Source of the DNA: CBDUVZ01 sp965370805
Lineage (GTDB): Bacteria; Hydrothermota; Tepidihabitantia; Tepidihabitantales; Tepidihabitantaceae
NCBI GenBank assembly: GCA_965370805.1
Contig: CBDUVZ010000138.1
Location: 1-5,490, forward strand
Reading direction: 5' to 3'
DNA length: 5,490 nt
Of the stretch, positions 1-5,388 are shown piece by piece (position 1 is the first letter of the stretch; every line of letters starts with the position of its first letter). Both the position numbers and the translations under genes were made by a program. Below the pieces are notes generated by a model. It saw only the letters and a program-made list of their open reading frames with translations. It was not told where the DNA came from and made no database searches.

Positions 1-1549
1 TCCTGGTGCCGTTGTTGGCGATGCTGCAGACCGGGGTGACGACCGTGCCGGAGTCCACCGTGCCGGCAGGCGAAACGATTGCAAGGGCTACGGCGTCGGT
101 TCTCGTGCCTACCTGGATGAGAACGGAGGCGGTGTCGTTTGCCGGATCCTCATCATCGACCAGCATGGTTGAGCAGCGTACTACGAAGAGGCCGAGCGGG
201 GACGCGGTCCAGTCAAGGAATGTGACGTCTGTCGATTCGCCCGGGGTGAGCCAGACGGTTGATGTTTCGTCGTAGGCGGTCCCGATCTTGAACTGAACCG
301 GAATGGACCTAGGAGTTGTTGAGTTGTTGACTACCCGGGCCTGCGGGGTGATGACCGTGCCGGAGTCGGTGTACCCGGCCGGGGCGACAATCGAGATGGC
401 GGCTGCGTCGATGACCGGCCTGACAATGGTGGAATGGAACTTGCGGTTGTTTGCCGGTATTTCGTCACCGGTGAGCATCGTCGAGCAGCAGACGGTGTGC
501 AGTCCGACCGGTTCGGCGACCCAACCAGCGAAGGTAACGGTGGTGGTTTCGTCGGGCGCGAGCACGACCTCAACGGTGTCGCGATAGACTGTTCCGATGT
601 GCATCCGAACCGGAATGGTGGTCTGGCTCGTCCCGAGGTTTGCGACTTCCGCCTGCGGCGTCACAACAGAACCCGAGTCGACTGTGCCCAGTGGAGTGAT
701 GATACTGATTGTGGCAGCGTCGATCCGGCTGACGACCGTCGCCGAATCATGGAGCGCGTCGTTTGCGGCGGACGTGTCGCCGTCGACCATGGTGGAGCAC
801 CCGACTGCATGAGTACCGAGCGGCAGGGCTGTCCATGCAGGAAAGGAAACAGTGGCCGCCTGGAATGGCTGGACCAGGACTTCGGCAGTCTCTGCGTACA
901 CGGTGCCGATGTGAATCCAGACCGGGATGCTGGTCGGCAGCGTGCTCAGGTTGGCGATGATCACCTGGGGAGTGATGACATCGCCGGAGTCAACCTGACC
1001 TGCAGGTGCGACGATCAATACGGATGCGGCATCGAGTTCGTCCTCATCAAGGGGTGGGAAACCGGGTGTGTCAGCCGGCGATTCTGCATGCCGGGGTCTG
1101 ATTGATTCCGACATGCGGCCGGAGAAGCCGTCCAGGTGGATGCATGAGTGAGTTCCGCCGGAGTAGCCCGAACTGGAACCCCAGTATATATGGAGTAGTC
1201 CTTGTGGTGCGAGAACCAGGATGTCGGGATAGGAGTCTCCGTTGAGGTCGCGGGCCATTCCCGATTCACCAAAACCGGGTATGGCGAGTTGAGTTGTATC
1301 ACGGGTCGAAGGACCGAATTCGGTACCCCAGTGGATGGTCAGCAGTCCGGCACCGGCGTCCCACCGGATCAGTTCCTGCTGGCCATCGAGGTTCAGGTCG
1401 GCGGAACCGCAGTGAACGTCATGTTGATTCCCGGAGCAGACCTCCGACGACACCACAGTATGCGACGTCGGCTCTGGGTATTGTGTTCCACGGACGAGTG
1501 ACGACTGCGCGACGGCAACTGCCACGACAAGCAATAATGTGCCCTGCAA
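1..1549 (-). CDS. Secreted FG-GAP / CARDB-repeat protein (partial, C-terminus beyond left edge)
   Basis: The frame is open for 516 codons from a TTG at 1547-1549 to the window edge, and no ATG fits the start. AAGGA at 1556-1560 lies 6 bases upstream of the TTG, and an in-frame TAA at 1580-1582 limits any extension. Residues 1-14 are hydrophobic (MQGTLLLVVAVAVA), consistent with a short signal peptide, although no Lys/Arg precedes the core. Residues about 45-130 hold two FG-GAP/VCBS-like calcium-binding motifs, DLNLDGQQEL (51-60) and DLNGDSYPDI (101-110), each followed by an IHWG/IYWG strand. After a Pro/acidic linker, CARDB-like Ig-fold repeats begin at residues 173, 277, 381 and 485, exactly 104 residues apart; the fourth is cut by the edge. 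Each complete repeat carries DSG-(S/D/T)-V-(V/I)-TP, a WxxxPxG turn, an invariant CSTM and a (P/A)AN(D/N) end. The repeats suggest an extracellular stalk or adhesive surface. A sorting domain may follow outside the window. The exact function is unknown. Confidence 0.88.
   Translation of the reverse strand, partial: MQGTLLLVVAVAVAQSSLVRGTQYPEPTSHTVVSSEVCSGNQHDVHCGSADLNLDGQQELIRWDAGAGLLTIHWGTEFGPSTRDTTQLAIPGFGESGMARDLNGDSYPDILVLAPQGLLHIYWGSSSGYSGGTHSCIHLDGFSGRMSESIRPRHAESPADTPGFPPLDEDELDAASVLIVAPAGQVDSGDVITPQVIIANLSTLPTSIPVWIHIGTVYAETAEVLVQPFQAATVSFPAWTALPLGTHAVGCSTMVDGDTSAANDALHDSATVVSRIDAATISIITPLGTVDSGSVVTPQAEVANLGTSQTTIPVRMHIGTVYRDTVEVVLAPDETTTVTFAGWVAEPVGLHTVCCSTMLTGDEIPANNRKFHSTIVRPVIDAAAISIVAPAGYTDSGTVITPQARVVNNSTTPRSIPVQFKIGTAYDETSTVWLTPGESTDVTFLDWTASPLGLFVVRCSTMLVDDEDPANDTASVLIQVGTRTDAVALAIVSPAGTVDSGTVVTPVCSIANNGTR
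173..1033 (-). repeat. Tandem 312-base (104-residue) CARDB-like repeats, three within this span
   Basis: Three complete units begin at codons 1033, 721 and 409 (minus strand) and a fourth begins at 97 and runs out of the window. Spacing is exactly 312 bases each time. Shared landmarks in each unit are an Asp-Ala start, APAG/TPLG, DSG plus TP, IGT-x-Y, a Trp-x-x-x-Pro-(L/V)-G turn, CSTM and a terminal Asn pair. The protein pattern is far better kept than the DNA, which indicates selection on the fold rather than recent duplication. The left limit given here is approximate because the third unit ends near 98. Confidence 0.8.
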
Positions 1550-1552
1550 AAT

Positions 1553-1560
1553 CCTTCCTT
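1553..1560 (-). promoter_or_regulatory. Ribosome-binding site deciding the TTG start
   Basis: The purine tract AAGGAAGG ends close to the TTG at 1547-1549. The core AAGGA (1556-1560) is 6 bases from the start, a normal spacing. It supports TTG over the downstream in-frame GTG and TTG codons, which fall inside the hydrophobic signal core. Confidence 0.6.
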
Positions 1561-1578
1561 TCCTTTTTCCTACTCTGG

Positions 1579-1606
1579 ATTATACCGCAGGAAAGTACGA
1601 AGTCAA
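1579..1606 (-). promoter_or_regulatory. Sigma70-like promoter for the leftward repeat-protein gene
   Basis: Read on the minus strand, TTGACT (1601-1606) is followed after 16 bases by a perfect TATAAT (1579-1584). Transcription would start near 1570-1573, giving an untranslated leader of only about 20-25 bases that consists almost entirely of the purine-rich ribosome-binding tract before the TTG start. The 8-base palindrome TCAATTGA (1603-1610) overlaps the -35 box and could be part of an operator, though this is only a possibility. Confidence 0.75.
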
Positions 1607-1638
1607 TTGATTGTGTCGTGTGTGCGTGCTTTGTCGGC

Positions 1639-1666
1639 TTGACAGCGCGTGTTTGTGGCCTATCAT
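1639..1666 (+). promoter_or_regulatory. Sigma70-like promoter for the PKD/YVTN lipoprotein gene
   Basis: A consensus TTGACA at 1639-1644 is followed after 16 bases by TATCAT at 1661-1666 (five of six matches to TATAAT). Transcription would begin near 1672-1674, at or just before the ribosome-binding site AGGAGGT at 1674-1680, so the leader would be about 10-12 bases. The -35 box lies 32 bases from the -35 box of the divergent promoter, so the two promoters could share a regulator or compete for polymerase. Confidence 0.7.
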
Positions 1667-1673
1667 TCAACTT

Positions 1674-1680
1674 AGGAGGT
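1674..1680 (+). promoter_or_regulatory. Strong Shine-Dalgarno site fixing the lipoprotein start
   Basis: AGGAGGT sits three bases before the ATG at 1684. The near-perfect match to the 16S rRNA tail and the signal peptide that follows fix the start here. The same frame stays open upstream to 1294, but that stretch opposes the leftward gene and would bury the signal peptide. Confidence 0.8.
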
Positions 1681-1683
1681 AAC

Positions 1684-2967
1684 ATGATACGTATGTTCAG
1701 TCTCTCAGCTATTGCCGTCTTGGCAGTCGTGCTGACCAGTTGCTCTGTGCTTCCTCCGTTTCCCCCGGAGGAGCCCGTTGGACCAACTTCCGGTGACGTT
1801 GGAGTCGCCTATTCGTTCTCAGCGGTAACCACCGACCCGACTGGCAATCCGATTGCCTACCGGTTCTGTTGGGGTGACGGCCAGATGTCTGATTGGAGTG
1901 ATTTCGTGCCAAGCGGAATGCCGGTGACTATGTTTCACTCTTGGGATTCTGCGGGTACGTACACGGTGAAAGCCCAGGCCAAAGACATTCTCGAGTTGCG
2001 CTCGTGCTGGTCCTGCGAGCACGAAATCACCATCACCACCCGGCGCTCTTACCCAGACTCGGTCATTGCCGTAATCCGCGTGGGCGGTGATGCACAGAAC
2101 GGGGTGGCCCTTCCCGGCGGCGAACACGTCTATGTTACCGGTGGGGGATCCAACGAGGTGTATGCAATCTGCACCCGGGATAACACGGTTGTCGCCACAA
2201 TCAGGATACCCGGCGCACCGACTCACATCACCTGCACCCCGAACGGCCGGTTCGTCTACGTGTCGAGCCATGACAACTACACAGTTTCAGTTGTCCGCAC
2301 CTGCGACAATACCGTGGTCGCTGTGATTCCGGTCACCGGTGACGCGCACGGTATCGCCTGCCTGCCTTCGGGTGACTACGTCTACGTGGCGAACGACGAA
2401 CCGACCAATACGGTCCAGGTCATCCGCACCAGCGACAATGCCATAGTGGCGACAATCCCGGTCGGAAGCGACGCCAGCGGGCTCATCACTTCTCCGGACG
2501 GGAATCACGTGTACGTGACGAACCGGGGCGAAGGCACGGTTTCGGTCATCCGCACTTGGGACAACACGGTCGAGTCCACAATCCGGACCGGTGGCAGTCC
2601 CCACCGGCTTGCCGTCCTGCCGTCCGGCGATTACCTGTACGTAACCATGTACAGCGATGTGGTCAAGGTCGTCCGGGTTTCAGACCATACCATCGTGGCC
2701 GAAGTCCCGATGGCAGGCCCGATGGCGCTTATGTCCTTGCCTTCAGGCGATTACGTATACGTCGCGGACCAGCATGAAAACAATGCATCGGTCATCCGTA
2801 CCCGGGACAACACCGTTGTGGCCGAAATCCCGGTCGGCTACTGCCCGTTTAGCGCTTTCTGCACGCCGAACGGAAGACAGGTCTACGTTCCGAGCCGGAA
2901 CGGCGACATCACGGTCATCGGGTATTCGGGTGAGAGCGGTTCCTTGGCGACGGAGAGACACCAGTAA
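1684..2967 (+). CDS. Lipoprotein with PKD domain and seven-bladed YVTN beta-propeller
   Basis: The predicted protein has 427 residues. Residues 1-20 form a lipoprotein signal (Arg3, hydrophobic core, lipobox LTSC with Cys20 as the acylation site), so the product should be membrane-anchored. Residues about 31-118 are a PKD-like Ig domain with WGDG (63-66), a following Trp71 and HSWxxxGTYTVKAQAxD (85-101). Residues 126-414 hold seven repeats of 38-43 residues, starting near 126, 168, 210, 253, 295, 336 and 377. Each has a (T/S)VVAxIPV-type strand, a (P)(S/N/D)G(D/N/R)xVYV strand and usually an S/TVxVIRTxDN end, matching the YVTN beta-propeller family. Seven blades are enough for a closed propeller. 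Such proteins generally act as binding scaffolds; no catalytic residues are seen. Unusual for the PKD is a CWSC motif (108-111) plus Cys62. The gene stands alone, divergent from the repeat protein and convergent with the PorV-like gene. The ligand is unknown. Confidence 0.92.
   Translation: MIRMFSLSAIAVLAVVLTSCSVLPPFPPEEPVGPTSGDVGVAYSFSAVTTDPTGNPIAYRFCWGDGQMSDWSDFVPSGMPVTMFHSWDSAGTYTVKAQAKDILELRSCWSCEHEITITTRRSYPDSVIAVIRVGGDAQNGVALPGGEHVYVTGGGSNEVYAICTRDNTVVATIRIPGAPTHITCTPNGRFVYVSSHDNYTVSVVRTCDNTVVAVIPVTGDAHGIACLPSGDYVYVANDEPTNTVQVIRTSDNAIVATIPVGSDASGLITSPDGNHVYVTNRGEGTVSVIRTWDNTVESTIRTGGSPHRLAVLPSGDYLYVTMYSDVVKVVRVSDHTIVAEVPMAGPMALMSLPSGDYVYVADQHENNASVIRTRDNTVVAEIPVGYCPFSAFCTPNGRQVYVPSRNGDITVIGYSGESGSLATERHQ
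2059..2925 (+). repeat. Seven YVTN-type propeller blades
   Basis: Seven units of about 114-129 bases encode the blades. The most uniform parts encode the DNTVVA-IPV junction and the G-x-YVYV strand, for example DNTVVA at the start of blades 2, 3 and 7. Blades 5 and 6 are the most diverged (MYSDVVKVVRVSDH, ENNASVIRTRDN). Blade 7 lacks the usual RTxDN end and runs into a short polar C-terminal tail. Confidence 0.8.
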
Positions 2968-2971
2968 GCTG

Positions 2972-3060
2972 GGCGAACAGAGGTAGACAGAGCCGCAGTT
3001 GCTGAGCCGGTTCCCGCCTGTGCTATTGTTGCGTCTCTCCTCGGTTCGCCGTTCTGTCTA
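2972..3060. repeat. Interleaved inverted repeats (A-B-A'-B' order)
   Basis: GGCGAAC (2972-2978) is the exact complement of GTTCGCC (3044-3050), and TAGACAGA (2984-2991) is the exact complement of TCTGTCTA (3053-3060). The pairs alternate instead of nesting, which in RNA would give an H-type pseudoknot topology rather than a simple hairpin. The 52-base middle segment is long, so folding is uncertain. Two chance matches are possible. Confidence 0.35.
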
Positions 3061-3170
3061 GCAGACGGGCACTTCGTTTCTACTGGCACGAGTCGGCTAC
3101 CGCCGGATTCCTTTCAGTTACTGAGCAGAGTTGATTTCCCGTGTGGTACTCGGCCGTTCAGGGTCAGATG

Positions 3171-3191
3171 CGGTACGGCGAGCCCGTACTG
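3171..3191. terminator. Possible hairpin terminator without U-tract, 33 bases past the PorV-like stop
   Basis: CGGTACGG (3171-3178) pairs with CCGTACTG (3184-3191) across the five-base loop CGAGC, with one G-U pair when read on the plus strand. It follows the stop of the minus-strand PorV-like gene at a suitable distance. Neither strand has a T-run after it, so it is a poor intrinsic terminator and may instead protect the mRNA 3' end. Confidence 0.35.
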
Positions 3192-3224
3192 TCGATTCCG
3201 GGCTGAGATTGTCGAGAGGGCCGG

Positions 3225-4625
3225 CTATTGCCGTTTGAGGAGGCGGAAGTCGTACTCGGCTACTTTGGATGCTCTGATGTCGAGCGTGCAGGCTTGCGGC
3301 ATGTATTCCGGTGTGGGGCCGGTAGCGGTGAGGACGTATCTGCCGGTGGGGAGGTTCTCCAGAACGAAGCTGCCGGTGTTTTCCGGCACGGCCTGTTCGC
3401 CGTAAACCGGACCCTGATAGGCGATTGTGCCGCCGACCGGACTCCCGGTGACGGCGTCGCGGAGTACGCCCCAGGCACTGCCGTATTCGAGCTGTTTCAG
3501 GGCGATTGTCGCGTACTGGGTCCGGTCGCCCAGAATGAGGAGCGTATCGATTCTGGGCAGGTGCTCTTCGATGCTGGTCCTGATGACAAGCTGGCCGGGG
3601 ACGAGCCGGAGGAGTTTCATTTCGCCGCGCCGATTGGTACGGGTTGCGTGGTTCTGGATTCCGGAGAACGCGACCGCAGCCCAGAGCGGTTCCATAGTTC
3701 CGGCATTGATGACGCGAATTTCGAGGATCCCGTGGCCCTTACGGGTAATTCTGGCCCGGAGTCCGATGCGATGAGCGATTCCGAGTTTCCCATACGGAGT
3801 GATGCAGTAGTCCAGGCCGAAGTTGCCGAGCGAGACACCCAGGCCCGCAGTGATGCCGTTGAGATACCCGAGCGTTGCAAGGTCGGCCGGGCCGAGTCGG
3901 TATCCGAGTCTCAGAGCTACGGATTGCCACGGTGCGTATTCGAGGCCGGCCCGGATGTCGATGTCGTCGGCGAAGGGGTAGAACGCATCGGCCGTAATGC
4001 GGAACCGGGACATCGTGAGATTCGCCCCGACGCCGATACTGGACGGCAGGTCCTCCATGGCCGAGCCGTAGCGGGCAATGCCGAGGTTGCGGGCGACTGC
4101 TCCGAGTCCGAGGAACGGCAGCGGACGGGCCAGGAAGCCGAGGTCCAGCGCTCCGCCGTATCCCTCAGCGGTGTGCAGGTTCTGGTAGAAACCCTTGAAA
4201 CCGAATCCCAGGTGGTAATCCCGGGCGATGGTGGCGCCATAACCGAGGTTGAGGATGCCGTCCCAGGTGCGGAACGTACCGATGGGCTGGTTGTTCCCGG
4301 TCCAGTACTCGATGTCCGGCTCACCGGTGTACACCATGCCCAGTTCCAGGGCACCGGGACCGATTGGAAAGGCAGTGTGGAGCAGTTCGTCTTTGATGCC
4401 GGCGAACCACTGGTGATGGGACAGGTGGATGTGGTAGTTGGACAACTGGCCGAGGCCTGCCGGGTTCCAGTAGAGCGCGCTTGGATCATCGGCCAGGCCG
4501 ATGTACGCTTCGCCCATGGCAGCGGCGCGTGGGCCCTGTCCGAGCTTCAGCAAGGGAAAGACCGGGCCGTCGCTCTCTCCCAGGTTCAGGAAGGCGGCCA
4601 GGGCGAGGAGGAGAACGGAGTGCAG
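3225..4625 (-). CDS. PorV/PorQ (UPF0164)-like outer-membrane protein with two C-terminal Ig-like modules
   Basis: With a CTG start at 4623-4625 the protein has 466 residues and a hydrophobic leader, MHSVLLLALAAFLNLG. AAGGA at 4635-4639 is 9 bases upstream. A TTG at 4553 would remove the leader and begin only six residues before the family motif. Residues 31-58 carry the PorV/UPF0164 signature (GPRAAAMGEAY, then a D-D-P-S-A stretch and YWNPAGL). Alternating beta strands rich in Gly and aromatic residues run to about 293, consistent with an outer-membrane barrel. Residues about 299-378 and 382-464 look like two carboxypeptidase-regulatory-type Ig modules; the second has GVLRDAVTGSPVGG, GSFVLENLPTGRYVLTA and a final beta strand. 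In type IX secretion, PorV accepts sorting-domain cargo at the outer membrane. The CARDB/FlgD-CTD gene ends four bases upstream, so the two are probably co-translated. PorV function is inferred from family resemblance. A generic OmpP1/FadL-like barrel role is possible. Confidence 0.85.
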   Translation of the reverse strand: MHSVLLLALAAFLNLGESDGPVFPLLKLGQGPRAAAMGEAYIGLADDPSALYWNPAGLGQLSNYHIHLSHHQWFAGIKDELLHTAFPIGPGALELGMVYTGEPDIEYWTGNNQPIGTFRTWDGILNLGYGATIARDYHLGFGFKGFYQNLHTAEGYGGALDLGFLARPLPFLGLGAVARNLGIARYGSAMEDLPSSIGVGANLTMSRFRITADAFYPFADDIDIRAGLEYAPWQSVALRLGYRLGPADLATLGYLNGITAGLGVSLGNFGLDYCITPYGKLGIAHRIGLRARITRKGHGILEIRVINAGTMEPLWAAVAFSGIQNHATRTNRRGEMKLLRLVPGQLVIRTSIEEHLPRIDTLLILGDRTQYATIALKQLEYGSAWGVLRDAVTGSPVGGTIAYQGPVYGEQAVPENTGSFVLENLPTGRYVLTATGPTPEYMPQACTLDIRASKVAEYDFRLLKRQ

Positions 4626-4629
4626 GTGG

Positions 4630-5388
4630 CTACTTCCTTGTTATGACCAGCTTCTTGGTTATCAAGTCGGTCTTGCCTTCGTGGGTGAACTCCAGCAGGT
4701 AGTGGTAAGTGCCGGGCGCGACAACCCCTCCGCGGTCGTTCCGGGCCGACCAGCCAATACGGTGGACGCCAGCCCGTTCGGTCCGGGAGCGGAGTACGTG
4801 GGAGATGAGTTCGCCGGACCGGTCGTAGATAGTGAGTTTGACTGTGCCGTCATCAGGCAGGCCGATCACGAAGGTCGTTGCATCTTCCAAGGGGTTCGGG
4901 AAGTTGTGGATTCCGAGTTCCGGGACCAGAAGGAGAACCAGCAGCACGCTGTCCCTGGCATTGGAGTCGCCACGGGCGAATCCGCGGACCTTAGCACACA
5001 GTGAGTCGACGGCTCCGGTGAGGGTCTGCGGTGTTTCGACTTCCAGGTTGAAATACACCTTGGAATAGGGTTCGAGGAAGCCCAGCTCGGCGGCATCACC
5101 GTTCAGGGGGAGGGGGGTGGCATTGTCAGCATCGTAGAGCTGTGTCTTCCAGCCCGAGGTCTGTGCCGGCGGCACCAGCTTGACCACATCACCTGCATCA
5201 CCCTGGAGCTCTGCCGAGAATCTGAAGCTCCGGGTCTCTCCGGTCCGAACCCGGTGCACCTGGTCCTGCTCCAGAAACAGGACCGGCGGCCGCTGGCCAA
5301 ACAAGGTCAGCATCTGTCTGTCGTTGTCGGGATTGCTGTCATGGGCGAGCATGGTGGAGCAACTCAACGTGTGGAAGCCGGCTACCAC
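4630..5388 (-). CDS. CARDB-repeat remnant with FlgD-like/T9SS-type C-terminal sorting domain, 5'-incomplete
   Basis: The only standard start in the frame is a GTG at 5386-5388, giving 252 residues, but it has no clear ribosome-binding site or signal peptide and lies inside a domain. The frame stays open to 5451, encoding LSLDPNSGTEAAFPSW before the GTG, and both parts match the second half of the CARDB repeats of the leftmost gene, including CSTM (residues 10-13) and NPDND. Residues about 41-155 form a beta-rich segment (SGWKTQLYDAD, a LEPYSKVYFNLEVETP stretch) resembling the Ig-like domain that often precedes sorting tails. Residues 158-252 are FlgD-like/T9SS type A-like: HNFPNPLEDATTF, VKLTIYDRSGELI, AGVHRIGWSARNDRGG, APGTYHYLLEF and a final KKLVITRK. 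The expected role is a surface or secreted protein exported through its tail. The stop is TAG at 4630-4632. It may be a pseudogene, or the 5' part may be frameshifted. Confidence 0.78.
   Translation of the reverse strand: MVAGFHTLSCSTMLAHDSNPDNDRQMLTLFGQRPPVLFLEQDQVHRVRTGETRSFRFSAELQGDAGDVVKLVPPAQTSGWKTQLYDADNATPLPLNGDAAELGFLEPYSKVYFNLEVETPQTLTGAVDSLCAKVRGFARGDSNARDSVLLVLLLVPELGIHNFPNPLEDATTFVIGLPDDGTVKLTIYDRSGELISHVLRSRTERAGVHRIGWSARNDRGGVVAPGTYHYLLEFTHEGKTDLITKKLVITRK
4635..4639 (-). promoter_or_regulatory. Ribosome-binding site for the CTG-started PorV-like gene
   Basis: AAGGA lies within the last codons (ACA AGG AAG TAG) of the upstream gene and 9 bases before the CTG at 4623-4625. No ATG, GTG or TTG exists in frame between the upstream in-frame TAA (4641-4643) and 4553. 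The overlap of the site with the preceding coding sequence suggests translational coupling. Confidence 0.5.

Larger units (their letters stand above)
2968..3224. other. Convergent intergenic gap
   Basis: This 257-base gap separates the stop codons of the plus-strand lipoprotein gene and the minus-strand PorV-like gene. I see no coding region with a start, ribosome-binding site or recognisable product in it. It contains two interleaved inverted pairs at 2972-3060 and a compact hairpin at 3171-3191. No canonical U-tract intrinsic terminator is evident for either gene. Confidence 0.6.

Noticed and set aside
434..1105. Plus-strand open frame of 223 codons opposite the CARDB repeats
   Set aside because: The minus strand is continuously open with four regular repeats; the plus frame is a low-complexity shadow rich in Asp, Arg, Gly and Cys with no domain.
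1294..1683. Upstream extension of the lipoprotein frame
   Set aside because: It would place the lipoprotein signal 130 residues inside the protein, crosses both promoters and opposes the start of the leftward gene. AGGAGGT at 1674-1680 fixes the ATG at 1684.
2002..2024. Inverted repeat TCGTGCT / AGCACGA in the PKD-propeller junction
   Set aside because: It is inside coding sequence and comes from the codons for the CWSC region; a 7-base stem with a 9-base loop is likely by chance in GC-rich DNA.
3225..4553. TTG at 4553 as start of the PorV-like protein
   Set aside because: It removes a well-formed hydrophobic leader needed for export, and the coding pattern continues upstream to 4625 in the same frame.
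3228..4646. Long plus-strand open frame of 472 codons opposite the PorV-like gene
   Set aside because: It is antisense to a frame with a clear family signature, has no ribosome-binding site, signal peptide or recognisable domain, and its composition (Gly, Glu, Val, Arg rich) is typical of the reverse of a GC-rich gene.
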